From an uncultured Lachnospiraceae bacterium (lineage in GTDB: Bacteria > Bacillota > Clostridia > Lachnospirales > Lachnospiraceae): DNA of 64,000 nt. How positions within the stretch are numbered: the stretch's first letter is position 1; each line of letters begins with the position of its first letter. Positions 33,934 through 42,852 of this stretch are shown piece by piece. Location of the stretch: positions 1 through 64,000 of the forward strand of contig CANOZK010000003.1 of the NCBI GenBank assembly GCA_947571775.1. The letters are read 5' to 3'. Under the pieces are notes generated by a model. It was not told the origin of the DNA. It saw only the letters and a program-made list of their open reading frames with translations, and ran no database searches. Position numbers and translations under genes: made by a program.

Positions 33934-34476
33934 ATGGTAAAGGGTATGACAGGGGCGGACAGAAGGAAACGGATTTTGTCGCTGATGAGAGAAGCCGGCC
34001 AGCCATTGTCGGGCGTAACGCTGGGAAAGGAAACCGGCGTCAGCCGGCAGGTGGTCGTCCAGGATATTGCGCTTTTGCGCACAGAAGGCTATCCGATCAT
34101 TTCCACCACCAGGGGATATTACCTGGATCAGCCGAAGCAGGCCGTCCGTCTGGTCAAGGTATATCATACCAATGAACAGATGGAAGACGAGCTGAGCACC
34201 ATTGTGAATCTGGGCGGAAGCGTGCTGGACGTCGTCATCAACCACCGCAGATACGGCAAGCTTACGGCTCCTTTGCAGATCAAATGCCAGAGGGATATCC
34301 GCAGGCTTGTCCAGGATATGCAGTCCGGGAAATCCTCCCCGCTGATGAACGTGACGTCTGGATACCATTTTCACCATATAGCCGCAGAGAAGGAGGAAAT
34401 TCTTGATGAGATTTCGGACGAGTTGGACAGAAAAGGCTATATGGTGGAATGGTTTCCTTACGAAAAGGGGCTGTGA
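33934..34476 (+). CDS. niaR: NiaR-type niacin-responsive repressor (HTH + 3H domain)
   Basis: A 180-residue repressor. The N-terminal HTH_11 (ADRRKRILSLMREAGQPLSGVTLGKETGVSRQVVVQDIALLR) is followed by a 3H domain with conserved histidines (YHTNEQMEDEL, VINHRRYGKL, SGYHFHHIAAE). Known: this family senses nicotinic acid and represses niacin salvage and de novo NAD genes. GTAGGAGGAAAC supports ATG 33934, 11 nt after nadC. Being the fourth gene of the operon it probably regulates itself through the site at 30882-30897. No terminator is visible between it and the convergent pdaA gene. Confidence 0.95.
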   Translation: MVKGMTGADRRKRILSLMREAGQPLSGVTLGKETGVSRQVVVQDIALLRTEGYPIISTTRGYYLDQPKQAVRLVKVYHTNEQMEDELSTIVNLGGSVLDVVINHRRYGKLTAPLQIKCQRDIRRLVQDMQSGKSSPLMNVTSGYHFHHIAAEKEEILDEISDELDRKGYMVEWFPYEKGL

Positions 34477-34480
34477 CTGT

Positions 34481-35290
34481 CTATTTGCACAATTCTTCTA
34501 AGGGATGGAAGGTATAGCCCATTTCTTCCCATTTACTGAGAAGCTCATCCAGGATCTGCCCGTTGGTAGAGGACGTGTTGTGCAGCAGGACGATGGCTCC
34601 TGGATGGATTCTTCCCAGAAGTTTTTCAAAGGCTTCCTCCTTGCTGGGCTGCCGATCCTGGTACCAGTCCACATAGGCCAGGCTCCAGAAAAAGGTTTTA
34701 TATCCTAAGTCTTTGGCCATCTGCAGATTGTTCTCGTTGTATTTGCCTTGGGGAGGACGATAATATTTGGTCATTTCTGTCCCTGTAATATTTTTGTAAA
34801 GCTCTTCCACCTGAGACAGCTCCTTGGAAAAGGATTCCTGTGTGGATATTTTTGACATATCCGGGTGGCTATATGTATGATTACCCACAGTGTGGCCCTC
34901 CTCCACCATCTGCTTGATCAGATCTGGGCTGGTGGAGACGAAATTCCCCACTACAAAAAAAGTGGCCGGGGCCTTATGTTTTTTCAAGGCGTCCAGGATC
35001 AGGGGGGTATTTCCGTTCTCGTAGCCGCAGTCGAAGGTCAAATAAATGCGTTTTTCCTGTGTATCCTCGGCATAGTAAGTGTCAAATTTTTGTAAATCTT
35101 CCATCGAGGCGTTGGCGATCGGAGGCTGCCCCTCTTCGGGAAAACTAAGCCCCCAGTTGCCCTCAGAGGCCGGCCGGATCGTGGTTTCCAAAAGAGGCAG
35201 CCCGCTGTGCAGTCTGGCCACTATCGCGCCTGCGCAAAATGCAGTTACAAGAATCAGCATACTGCCGAAAAGTTTTTTCCAATTCTTCAT
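34481..35290 (-). CDS. pdaA: PdaA-like polysaccharide deacetylase (muramic delta-lactam formation)
   Basis: A 269-residue exported deacetylase (NodB/CE4). After a signal anchor (about 8-28), the catalytic domain shows IYLTFDCGYENG (catalytic Asp and metal Asp region), the zinc motif GNHTYSHPD, RPPQGKYNENNL, FFWSLAYVDW and HPGAIVLLHNTS. The FDxGYENG form and the AYVDW segment match B. subtilis PdaA, which de-N-acetylates muramic acid during spore cortex synthesis. The frame extends upstream to 35377 but AGAAGGAA precedes ATG 35290 and gives a proper signal sequence. It suggests an endospore-forming ancestry; a vegetative role cannot be excluded. Confidence 0.88.
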   Translation of the reverse strand: MKNWKKLFGSMLILVTAFCAGAIVARLHSGLPLLETTIRPASEGNWGLSFPEEGQPPIANASMEDLQKFDTYYAEDTQEKRIYLTFDCGYENGNTPLILDALKKHKAPATFFVVGNFVSTSPDLIKQMVEEGHTVGNHTYSHPDMSKISTQESFSKELSQVEELYKNITGTEMTKYYRPPQGKYNENNLQMAKDLGYKTFFWSLAYVDWYQDRQPSKEEAFEKLLGRIHPGAIVLLHNTSSTNGQILDELLSKWEEMGYTFHPLEELCK

Positions 35291-35431
35291 GGTATTCCTT
35301 CTTATTCTATTTACTCCCATATATATGAGAAAAAAAGAAAAACATGACTCGATAATTTTTTGTGTACAGATTGCCATTTAAATGTTAAAATAAAATCCAG
35401 ATGGCAAAAACGATGAAGGAGTGTATGTAAG

Positions 35432-36631
35432 ATGTCCAGATTGTTAAAACTTATTGTGCATCTGATTGTATTTTTGGCAATTGTCTGTATTCTGGCATTG
35501 GCTGTGCCGCCGTTTGTGGGGATTTCCACAATTATTATAGACGATGCGGATAAGGAAACCAACCTTCCGCTGGGCTCCGTGACTTATGGGCAGGATATTC
35601 CTGGCAGTGAGATTATCATAGGAGATTCTATTGTTGTGCAGGACAGAAACCAGGCTTACCGTTATCGAGTGCAGGAGATTGACCTGAATAACAGCATGTT
35701 TACGGTTCTGGATACCAGCATGGCGAGCGCAGAGCCAAAAGCGATTACCATTCGGGGAGAAGTAACCAGGGTAAGGATTACCGTTGGCTTTATCGGCTAT
35801 CTGCTGATGGCGATTCAATCGACGGAAGGTTTGATTATCATCGGCCTGTGTATCCTGTTTCTGATCGTTTTGTTTATTCTGGCTGAGCTGTGGAGTAAAG
35901 ACAAGAGCGTGCCGGAGGATACAGAAGAGATGGAAGATACAACGGTAAATGAGGAGACAACATTTGCCGAAGAAGGAGATGGAGACGAGAACGAGCCAAA
36001 ATCCGTGCGCCAGTTAAAGAAAGAAGCGCGTGCGCGCCAAAAGGCCGAGGTGGCCCGTCTAAAGGAAGAAGCAAAGGCGCGCAGAAAGGAAGAGAAAAGG
36101 CGCCTAAAGGAAGCGAAGAGGATTGCCAGAACCGGCGGCTTTATCGAGGATATGGAACCAGTAGAGACGATCCTCGGCCTGGACGGCGGTTCTCCAGCCG
36201 AGCAGGCTGCTGACCAAGCCCACGAGGAACTGAAAAAAGAAATTGAGGCGGCAACGGTTTTGACGCAGAATGCAGAGACCGAGAAAATGCCGACGACAGA
36301 GCTTCCAGATCTGAATAAAAAGTCTGCACAGCCGGAAACGACAGAACAAAAAACCGGAGAAATCCCAGCGGAAAAAGATCTCGATTCCCAAAATGCGGAT
36401 GCCGAGCGTACAGATTCGGAAAATCCGCAGCCAAAGGAATCAGAAAAACAGGAGGAGGCAGCGGCCAAGATAGCGATTCCCCGCTATACGGCGGAAGAGC
36501 TGCTGAAGAAGGCGAAGGCTGCCGGAGAAGCACCGAAGGTCATTCAGGATGAGGAGACAGGTGTCACGCTGCTGGATTATTCCTCTATTATCGGATCCGG
36601 AAAGTCCGAAGAGGATGAAATTGTTCCGTAG
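35432..36631 (+). CDS. Signal-peptidase-I-like (S26) membrane protein, probably inactive
   Basis: A 399-residue membrane protein. Hydrophobic segments at about 5-28 and 130-152 enclose an exposed beta domain with GSVTYGQDIPGSEIIIGDSIVV, RYRVQEIDLNN and AITIRGEVTRVRI, the outline of an S26 signal-peptidase domain. The usual catalytic Ser-Met-x-Pro box is not visible and no obvious Lys dyad is seen, so proteolysis is doubtful. The remaining 250 residues are cytoplasmic and highly charged: a predicted coiled coil (RQLKKEARARQKAEVARL and following Lys/Glu/Arg repeats) and an acidic low-complexity tail. It is monocistronic, ending before a terminator at 36688. Function unknown. Confidence 0.7.
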   Translation: MSRLLKLIVHLIVFLAIVCILALAVPPFVGISTIIIDDADKETNLPLGSVTYGQDIPGSEIIIGDSIVVQDRNQAYRYRVQEIDLNNSMFTVLDTSMASAEPKAITIRGEVTRVRITVGFIGYLLMAIQSTEGLIIIGLCILFLIVLFILAELWSKDKSVPEDTEEMEDTTVNEETTFAEEGDGDENEPKSVRQLKKEARARQKAEVARLKEEAKARRKEEKRRLKEAKRIARTGGFIEDMEPVETILGLDGGSPAEQAADQAHEELKKEIEAATVLTQNAETEKMPTTELPDLNKKSAQPETTEQKTGEIPAEKDLDSQNADAERTDSENPQPKESEKQEEAAAKIAIPRYTAEELLKKAKAAGEAPKVIQDEETGVTLLDYSSIIGSGKSEEDEIVP

Positions 36632-36687
36632 TTCTTATCGATTCAGTCCCGCTATGCGTATATGGAATGGATTTCTGGAAAAAATAG

Positions 36688-36730
36688 AATGGTGGCGCAT
36701 CCCCCCTGCGGGGTTGTGCCGCTATTTTTT
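36688..36730 (+). terminator. Rho-independent terminator
   Basis: A stem formed by GGCGCA..CCCC and CGGGG..TGTGCC (within 36693-36723) is followed by a run of six T (36725-36730). It ends the signal-peptidase-like gene and isolates the ABC importer operon. Confidence 0.8.
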
Positions 36731-36792
36731 GTCTGCTATGATATGGAATGTGGTTAGGAACTCACTCAATTACTATCCTACAACGTCTCATT

Positions 36793-36812
36793 TTGCGGGA
36801 AATTTCCCGCAA
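36793..36812. promoter_or_regulatory. Perfect 20-bp palindrome upstream of ABC importer operon
   Basis: TTGCGGGAAATTTCCCGCAA is a perfect dyad, 39 bp before the first permease gene and just downstream of a weak TATCCT box (36774-36779). It fits an operator for the whole importer operon; the LysR regulator at 41938-42843 is the nearest candidate protein. Confidence 0.65.
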
Positions 36813-36851
36813 TTGCGGCGTGCAATGTTTCAAGCGTCGAAGGAGAATACA

Positions 36852-37796
36852 ATGAAAATATACATAGGAAAAAGATTTCTCCAGTTGATTCCCATTCTGC
36901 TGGGGATTACGCTGCTGTCGTTCCTGCTGACCAATATGGGAACGGCGGATGTGATAGATGTGATGGAGAGCAACACGGGAGGCGTGATGTCGGAGACAGA
37001 GAAAGAACAGCTCCGTGCAGAGCTGGGCCTGGACAAACCGATGATACAGCAGTATATTATCTGGCTGGGAAAAGTGCTTCGGGGGGATATGGGGGAATCC
37101 TTTGTATCGGGAAAACCGGTGTTTGCTACCTTTCTCTCAAAGCTTCCGGCGACGATTTATTTAACGGTTACCTCGATTCTGCTCACCGTTTTGATTTCCG
37201 TCCCTCTTGGGATTTTATCGGCGGTCAGACAGAATCGGACGACGGATTACCTGATTCGCTTCTTTAGCTTTATCGGGAATTCCCTCCCGAATTTTTTTGT
37301 ATCGCTGCTGCTGATTTATTTTTTCTCCTTGAAATTAAATCTGCTTCCGGTGATGGGAAATTCCACTGGTTGGAAAAGCGTAATTTTGCCGACGCTGACG
37401 CTGGCGTTGGCGATGGCCTCCAAATATACGCGGCAGGTGCGGGCAACGGTTTTAGAGGAGCTGGACAAGGATTATGTGCAGGGCGCCAGGGCCAGGGGCG
37501 TTAAAGAAAAACAGATTCTCTATTTCAGCGTACTGAAATCTTCCATGCTGACGATTGCAACCCTGCTTGCCCTGTCCATCGGATCGCTTTTGGGCGGCAC
37601 GGCAATCGTGGAGTCGATCTTTATGTGGGACGGCGTGGGCAAGATGGCGGTCGATGCCATCAACATGCGGGATTACCCAGTGATCCAGGCTTATGTAATC
37701 TGGATGGCGGTGATCTATGTGTGCGTCAATCTGGCGACAGATATTCTCTATCATTATCTGGATCCAAGAATCCGTTTGGAACAGGAGAGCGCATGA
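36852..37796 (+). CDS. Peptide/nickel-type ABC importer permease (DppB/NikB-like)
   Basis: A 314-residue inner-membrane permease with six helices. The N-terminus (IGKRFLQLIPILLGITLLSFLL), the GLDKPMIQQYIIWLGKVLRGDMGES segment and the EAA loop (KDYVQGARARGVKEKQIL) are typical of DppB/OppB/NikB. The frame is open far upstream, but AAGGAGAATACA before ATG 36852 and the normal N-terminus fix the start. It overlaps the second permease by ATGA (37793-37796). Peptide and metal-chelate transporters share this architecture; the substrate is not decided by sequence. Confidence 0.95.
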   Translation: MKIYIGKRFLQLIPILLGITLLSFLLTNMGTADVIDVMESNTGGVMSETEKEQLRAELGLDKPMIQQYIIWLGKVLRGDMGESFVSGKPVFATFLSKLPATIYLTVTSILLTVLISVPLGILSAVRQNRTTDYLIRFFSFIGNSLPNFFVSLLLIYFFSLKLNLLPVMGNSTGWKSVILPTLTLALAMASKYTRQVRATVLEELDKDYVQGARARGVKEKQILYFSVLKSSMLTIATLLALSIGSLLGGTAIVESIFMWDGVGKMAVDAINMRDYPVIQAYVIWMAVIYVCVNLATDILYHYLDPRIRLEQESA

Positions 37797-38653
37797 GTAT
37801 GGAAGAGAAAATTACTGTACGGAAACAAAAAGTAGTAAAAAGCCATACAAGGCAGAAACTGTTTTTTTTCGGGGGATTGGCGATCGCAGTGCTCCTGGTG
37901 GCGGCATTTGCGCCCTATCTGACGCCCTATGACCCTTATGAACAAGACCTGAGTAAAGCGCTTTTGCCTCCCGGAAATGGGCATTTGCTGGGGACAGACC
38001 GTTATGGAAGGGATATGCTCTCACGGGTTATTATGGGTTCTCAGACAACGATTTTTTCTGCGCTTTTGCTGGTTGTGATCATTACCATAGTCGGGGGAGC
38101 TGTGGGGATTTTTTGCGGCTGGCACGGAGGAAAGCTGGATGCTTTTTTGATGCGGGTATCCGATATTTTTCTTGCATTTCCAGGGATGGTATTTGCTATC
38201 GCCGTGGCAAGTGTGCTGAGCGGCGGCGTGATCAATGCAGTGGTGGCGCTCGCCTGTATTTCGTGGCCGAAATATGCGAGGATTACGAGGAGTCAGGCCA
38301 TGATGATCAAACATCTGCCTTATATATCGGCGGCAAAATTATCCGGTTCTGGAACCTGGAAAATAGTTTGGAAACATATTGTGCCGAATATTGCCGGGCC
38401 CGTGATTGTGACCGCGGTGCTGGATATTGGAACCATGATCATGGAGATTGCCGGACTTTCGTTTCTGGGGCTTGGCGCCGCGCCGCCCACGGCTGAGTGG
38501 GGCTCAATGATGAGCAATGGAAGGAGCATGTTACAGACTTCTCCGTGGGTGATTCTCTCCCCTGGCTGTGCGATTTTCCTCACCGTGATTATATTTAACC
38601 TTGCAGGGGATACGGTGCGCGATGTATTGGATCCCAAACAGAGAAAGAGGTAA
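37793..38653 (+). CDS. Peptide/nickel-type ABC importer permease (DppC/NikC-like)
   Basis: A 286-residue partner permease. It has the N-terminal helix of the DppC type (LFFFGGLAIAVLLVAAFAPYLTPYDP), the GTDRYGRDMLSRVIMGS motif, the EAA loop (LPYISAAKLSGSGTWKIVWKHIVPN) and LSFLGLGAAPPTAEWGSMM. ATG 37793 is inside the previous stop codon. Together with the first permease it forms the membrane channel. Confidence 0.95.
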   Translation: MSMEEKITVRKQKVVKSHTRQKLFFFGGLAIAVLLVAAFAPYLTPYDPYEQDLSKALLPPGNGHLLGTDRYGRDMLSRVIMGSQTTIFSALLLVVIITIVGGAVGIFCGWHGGKLDAFLMRVSDIFLAFPGMVFAIAVASVLSGGVINAVVALACISWPKYARITRSQAMMIKHLPYISAAKLSGSGTWKIVWKHIVPNIAGPVIVTAVLDIGTMIMEIAGLSFLGLGAAPPTAEWGSMMSNGRSMLQTSPWVILSPGCAIFLTVIIFNLAGDTVRDVLDPKQRKR

Positions 38654-38656
38654 GCT

Positions 38657-39442
38657 ATGAAAACACCATTATTGGATGTACGACATGTGGAAATCAGCTA
38701 CAATGGCAGACCGGTGGTGCAGGACGTATCCTTTCAGGTGGAGCCGGGGGAAATCCTGGGAATCGTCGGGGAGTCGGGAAGCGGAAAAAGCACGCTGATC
38801 AAAGCGGCTATGGGGCTTCTGGGAATCGGCGGAGCCGTGACAAAAGGCGATATTTATTACAACGGGCGCAATGTGATTGACGCAAAACCGGATGAAATCC
38901 GCAGAATGCGCGGGCCGGCTATGGGCATGATTTTTCAGGATACGGGCGCGTCCCTTTGCCCTGTCCGAAGCATTGGCGATCAGCTCTACGAGAGTGTAAA
39001 CCAGCACGAAAAAGCCAGCCGGGAGGAGGTGCGGCAGCGGGCGTTGGATCTGTTTGAGAAAATGCGCCTGCCGGACGGCGATCGAATCCTGAACAGCTAC
39101 CCCTTTGAATTGTCGGGGGGAATGAACCAGCGGGTAGGCATTCTGATGGCGATGGTTTTGCGCCCCAAGCTTTTGTTCGCAGATGAACCGACCAGCGCTC
39201 TGGATGTGACGGTTCAGGCGCAGGTGGTGCGGGAGATGATACAGATGCGAGAGGCCTATGGCACAGGGATTGTCATCGTCACCCACAACATCGGCGTGGT
39301 GGAATATATGGCGGATAACATCGCCGTGATGTATCGGGGAAACCTGGTCGAATATGGAAAAAAAGAGGATGTGATTTACCATCCGCGGGAAGACTATACA
39401 AAGCGATTGATTGGTTCGGTGCTGCGCGTCAACAGAGGGTAG
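38657..39442 (+). CDS. ABC importer ATPase (DppD/NikD-like)
   Basis: A 261-residue ATPase with Walker A GESGSGKS, FQDTGASLCPV (Q-loop), signature ELSGGMNQR, Walker B LLFADEPTSALD and switch VTHN (Asn where His is usual: 'VIVTHNIGVVEYMAD', in which the family normally has THD or THN). The C-terminal oligopeptide-type extension is shorter than in OppD. It begins three bases after the second permease stop and lies four bases before the second ATPase. Confidence 0.94.
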   Translation: MKTPLLDVRHVEISYNGRPVVQDVSFQVEPGEILGIVGESGSGKSTLIKAAMGLLGIGGAVTKGDIYYNGRNVIDAKPDEIRRMRGPAMGMIFQDTGASLCPVRSIGDQLYESVNQHEKASREEVRQRALDLFEKMRLPDGDRILNSYPFELSGGMNQRVGILMAMVLRPKLLFADEPTSALDVTVQAQVVREMIQMREAYGTGIVIVTHNIGVVEYMADNIAVMYRGNLVEYGKKEDVIYHPREDYTKRLIGSVLRVNRG

Positions 39443-39446
39443 GAAC

Positions 39447-40202
39447 ATGGAGAAACTTCTGGAAATAAAGGAAATAAAGAAAACTTTTTATAAAAAGAAA
39501 ATTCCTTTCGTTGCAGTAGATAACATCTGTTTTGATGTGGAAAAAGGGGAATGTTTTGGATTGGTTGGAGAGAGCGGATGCGGAAAGAGCACCATTGCAA
39601 AAATTATCACCCATCTGATTACGCCGGATACCGGCAGCGTGCTTCTAAACGGCGAGGAGACTCTATTTCTGAGAGGCAAAAAAGAAAGAAAACTGTACCA
39701 GGATATCCAGATGGTGTTTCAGACCCCGCAGGACTCCTTTGACCCCAGGCGCACACTGGGGGATGGGATTATGGAAAGTATGAGAAATCAAGGGATGAAG
39801 AAGCATCAGGCAAAAGAGCGGATGTATGAACTGTTGGAGATGGTGGAACTGCCCGGCGAATTTGCTTCACGCTATCCCCACGAGGTCAGCGGAGGGCAGT
39901 GCCAAAGAGCAGCCATTGCCCGCGCGCTCGCCCCAAATCCGCAGCTGATGATCTGCGACGAGGCAACCAGCGCCTTGGATGTAACCGTCCAGGCGCAGAT
40001 TGTAGAGCTTTTGAACAAGCTGAGAGAAGAACAGGGCCTTTCTCTGCTGCTGATCTGCCACGATCTGGCATTGGTACAAAAACTTTGCGATCGGGTATTG
40101 GTGATGTATAAAGGCGGCGGCGTAGAACAGGGCGTCCCGGATGAAGTCATCCAAAATCCGCAGAACGAATACACCAAAATCCTTGTAGATTCGGTATTTT
40201 AG
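39447..40202 (+). CDS. ABC importer ATPase (DppF/NikE-like)
   Basis: A 251-residue ATPase with Walker A GESGCGKST, the family segment MVFQTPQDSFDPRRTLGD, signature EVSGGQCQR, Walker B LMICDEATSALDV and switch His in LLICHDLALV. The pair of different ATPases is typical of peptide/nickel importers. TAGGAACATGG places the start at ATG 39447; the preceding gene ends at 39442. Confidence 0.95.
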   Translation: MEKLLEIKEIKKTFYKKKIPFVAVDNICFDVEKGECFGLVGESGCGKSTIAKIITHLITPDTGSVLLNGEETLFLRGKKERKLYQDIQMVFQTPQDSFDPRRTLGDGIMESMRNQGMKKHQAKERMYELLEMVELPGEFASRYPHEVSGGQCQRAAIARALAPNPQLMICDEATSALDVTVQAQIVELLNKLREEQGLSLLLICHDLALVQKLCDRVLVMYKGGGVEQGVPDEVIQNPQNEYTKILVDSVF

Positions 40203-40240
40203 CCAGGGATTTGAAAGACAAAGAAAGGAAAGATTTACTC

Positions 40241-41863
40241 ATGGAAAGAAAATGTTTATGGAAAAAAACAGGGGTTATTCTATTAACACTGACGATGACA
40301 GCAGGACTTTTGACGGGCTGCGGCGGAAAATCCTCTTCTTCCGATCCCTCCGCCAGTACAGAAAAGAAAGAGCAGGCAAATGACAATGACGCATCCAGCG
40401 CATCGGAAGGGGAGAAAGTATTCTATTATGGAGACACGACTTTCAACGCCGAAAACGACGAGCCGGACGTAAATCCGCACTATGGCTATTCTGGGTGGGC
40501 TTGTATCCGTTATGGAATCGGGGAAACGCTGTTTAAATATTCCGATTCCATGGAACTGGAGCCATGGTTGGCGACGGAATACGAGAACGTGGACGAAAAC
40601 ACCTGGACAATCACGCTGCGGGACGGCGTTACTTTTACCAGCGGGCGCGCCCTGGACGCAGAAGCGGTAAAAGAATGTCTGGATGATCTGGTCAATGTAC
40701 ACGAACGGGCAAAAGGCGATTTGAAAATCAAGGGGATGACCGCGGACGGCCAGACGCTGACCATCGAAACCCAAGAACCGGTTCCGGCGCTAATCAATTA
40801 TCTCTCCGATCCATATGGCTGCATCATCGATATGGAAGCAGGCGTCACGGACGACGGCAATGTGTCCGCTACCGGCCCCTATCAGGCGACAAAAGTGGAG
40901 ACGGATAAAGGTCTTACTCTGATAAAAAACGAGGATTACTGGAATGGTACGCCGCATCTGGATACGATTTATGTAAAGACCATCACCGACGGCGATACGA
41001 TGACTATGAGTATGCAGTCCGGGGAGCTGGACGGCGCTTACGGCCTTCCCTATGCCAGCCTTTCCCTGTTTGAAAACGATCCCTACACTATCTCCTCTGT
41101 GGAGACTTCCCGCTCGTTTTATGGAACCATCAATTATGAGTCGGAGATTTTGCAGGATGAGAATGTCCGCAGGGCCATTGCAGGCGCCATTGATAAAGAG
41201 AACTTTACGCGGGTTTTAATGAATGGAAACGGCAGTCCTGCCGTGGGACCGTTCCCGGCAAGCTTTACGTTTGGGGATTCCACGGTGACCGCACAGGAAT
41301 ACGATCCGGAGTTTTCCAAGAAACTGCTGGCCGACGCCGGCTGGAAGGATACCGACGGGGACGGCTATGTGGAGAAAGACGGGGAGAAATTAACCATCCG
41401 CTGGCTGACCTACCCAAGCCGCCAGGAACTCCCGCTGCTGGCGGAGAGCGTGCAGGCCACTTTGAAAGAGATTGGAATTGACGTGCAGGTAAATAACACG
41501 GCGAACCATCTGGATTTTGTGGATAGCGGAGACTGGGACATTTATGCCAGCGCCATGGTAACGGCGCCAACCGGCGATCCAGAATATTTCTTTACCACGC
41601 ACTGCCTGGATGATTCCACCGTAAACTGGGGCGGCTATCACAGTGACAAGCTGGAAAAACTGGAAGAGAAAATGAGCATAGCCTTTGACGCAGAAGAGCG
41701 TTCGGAGCTGGCGACGCAGATGGCGCAGACGATTCTGGATGATAACGGATATATTTTTGCCTCCCATCTGAAAATGTCCATTGTATCCGGCGAAGGCGTA
41801 ACGGGCCTTACGGCGCATCCGTGCGATTATTACGAGATCACAGCGGATTTGGATAAGAATTAA
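40241..41863 (+). CDS. Substrate-binding lipoprotein of peptide/nickel-type importer (SBP_bac_5)
   Basis: A 540-residue lipoprotein; signal with lipobox LLTGC (Cys about 27) and a Ser/Asp/Glu-rich linker, then an SBP_bac_5 domain. Features include NPHYGYSGWACIRYGIGETLFKY, WLATEYENVDENTWTITLRDGVTFTSG, the conserved SATGPYQATKVE, DENVRRAIAGAIDKE and GDPEYFFTTHC. The family delivers oligopeptides, nickel-histidine or opine-type metallophores to the permease. AAAGGAAAG lies upstream of ATG 40241; earlier in-frame TTG codons lack a site. It is the last gene of the five-gene operon. The 75 nt after it hold a hairpin oriented for the opposite strand. Confidence 0.93.
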   Translation: MERKCLWKKTGVILLTLTMTAGLLTGCGGKSSSSDPSASTEKKEQANDNDASSASEGEKVFYYGDTTFNAENDEPDVNPHYGYSGWACIRYGIGETLFKYSDSMELEPWLATEYENVDENTWTITLRDGVTFTSGRALDAEAVKECLDDLVNVHERAKGDLKIKGMTADGQTLTIETQEPVPALINYLSDPYGCIIDMEAGVTDDGNVSATGPYQATKVETDKGLTLIKNEDYWNGTPHLDTIYVKTITDGDTMTMSMQSGELDGAYGLPYASLSLFENDPYTISSVETSRSFYGTINYESEILQDENVRRAIAGAIDKENFTRVLMNGNGSPAVGPFPASFTFGDSTVTAQEYDPEFSKKLLADAGWKDTDGDGYVEKDGEKLTIRWLTYPSRQELPLLAESVQATLKEIGIDVQVNNTANHLDFVDSGDWDIYASAMVTAPTGDPEYFFTTHCLDDSTVNWGGYHSDKLEKLEEKMSIAFDAEERSELATQMAQTILDDNGYIFASHLKMSIVSGEGVTGLTAHPCDYYEITADLDKN

Positions 41864-41911
41864 ATTTGTTGTAAAAGTCTCTGACATTGGACGGGCTAAC
41901 CCGTTAAGAAG

Positions 41912-41942
41912 AAAATGACCGCCGGGTTTTTGGGCGGTCATT
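41912..41942 (-). terminator. Terminator of the LysR gene
   Basis: AATGACCGCC (41914-41923) pairs with GGCGGTCATT (41933-41942) around a nine-base loop; on the minus strand the stem is followed by TTTTCTTC. The stop codon of lysR lies inside the stem. There is no T-run on the plus strand, so it is a weak stop for the importer operon. Confidence 0.7.
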
Positions 41943-42843
41943 GCAGCATATTTTGAATGTAGCGGACAAACTTTTCTGGCCATTTGCTCAAACTTTCTTT
42001 TTCTCTCTTGAGATAGCCGAAGACGGCGGCGGGGCATTCTGGCCTGTCGTTCGGTACAGCATAAGGGATTCCCTCGGCGACTACTGGATGATCGCTGGAA
42101 GTCAGACAGCCGCTGCTGATATTGGCAAGACGGCTGTTCAGCAGCAGCCTCTCCATAATGTAATCGCTGTTGGTGACCACCGCCACATTCCGGCGGGGCA
42201 GTTCTTTTTCCCGGTCATTTTGGGCAAAAACGTCTTGGTATCCCTGTACAAAGCGCAGCTCTTGCAGGTCCTTCTCGGTCAGCTTTCCAGAGTCGAACCC
42301 AGGGTGTTTTTTCCCCAGGTAAATCATCGGCTCTGCTTTTGCCAGCAAAACAAATTCCAGATGGTTTCTGGACATGGTATACTGAAAGGCTGCCTGATTG
42401 TCCTGGGTTAGATAGACAAACCCGATCTCGTCTTTATAATCCGCGATCCGGCGGATAATGGATTTTACACTGGCTGTAAAGACCTGCCAGTGGAGGTTTT
42501 CCTGTTCATAGAGATTGTAGAACTCCACAAAACGGTCTGCCACCCAGGAACTGGGGCTTGTGGCGATGTGAATCCATTCTTCCTCTGTGCTTTTGGAAAA
42601 ATCCTTCAAAGCCCCTACGTCCTCCATAATTTTGCTGGCATATTTATAGACGTGTTTTCCAAGAGGCGTCAGCGTAATTCCTGTGGACTGCCGCACAAAC
42701 AGCCGATCCCCGACGAATTCTTCCAGCGCTTTTACCCCTTTGCTCACATTGGACTGGGTGGTATAGAGAACCTCGGCCGCTTTGCTAAAAGACCCCACAT
42801 CTGCGCTCACAATAAAATATTCCAGATATCGAATATGAAACAT
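41938..42843 (-). CDS. LysR family transcriptional regulator
   Basis: A 301-residue regulator. The N-terminal winged helix (YLEYFIVSADVGSFSKAAEVLYTTQSNVSKGVKALEEFVGDRLFVR) is typical LysR; the C-terminal co-inducer domain begins near residue 90. It follows the M14/methyltransferase fusion after nine bases on the same strand and is convergent with the ABC importer. The ribosome-binding site is weak (AAGATCGG), suggesting coupling to the upstream gene. Context suggests it senses a product or substrate of the fusion enzyme or of the importer and controls both operons. Confidence 0.92.
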   Translation of the reverse strand: MFHIRYLEYFIVSADVGSFSKAAEVLYTTQSNVSKGVKALEEFVGDRLFVRQSTGITLTPLGKHVYKYASKIMEDVGALKDFSKSTEEEWIHIATSPSSWVADRFVEFYNLYEQENLHWQVFTASVKSIIRRIADYKDEIGFVYLTQDNQAAFQYTMSRNHLEFVLLAKAEPMIYLGKKHPGFDSGKLTEKDLQELRFVQGYQDVFAQNDREKELPRRNVAVVTNSDYIMERLLLNSRLANISSGCLTSSDHPVVAEGIPYAVPNDRPECPAAVFGYLKREKESLSKWPEKFVRYIQNMLQ

Positions 42844-42852
42844 GGTCCGATC

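Noticed and set aside
34477..34480. Terminator between niaR and pdaA
   Set aside because: The genes converge with four bases between stops and no stem with T run was found nearby.
36549..36851. Long upstream extension of the first importer permease
   Set aside because: It runs through the previous gene, the terminator and the palindrome; the ribosome-binding site and family N-terminus place the start at 36852.
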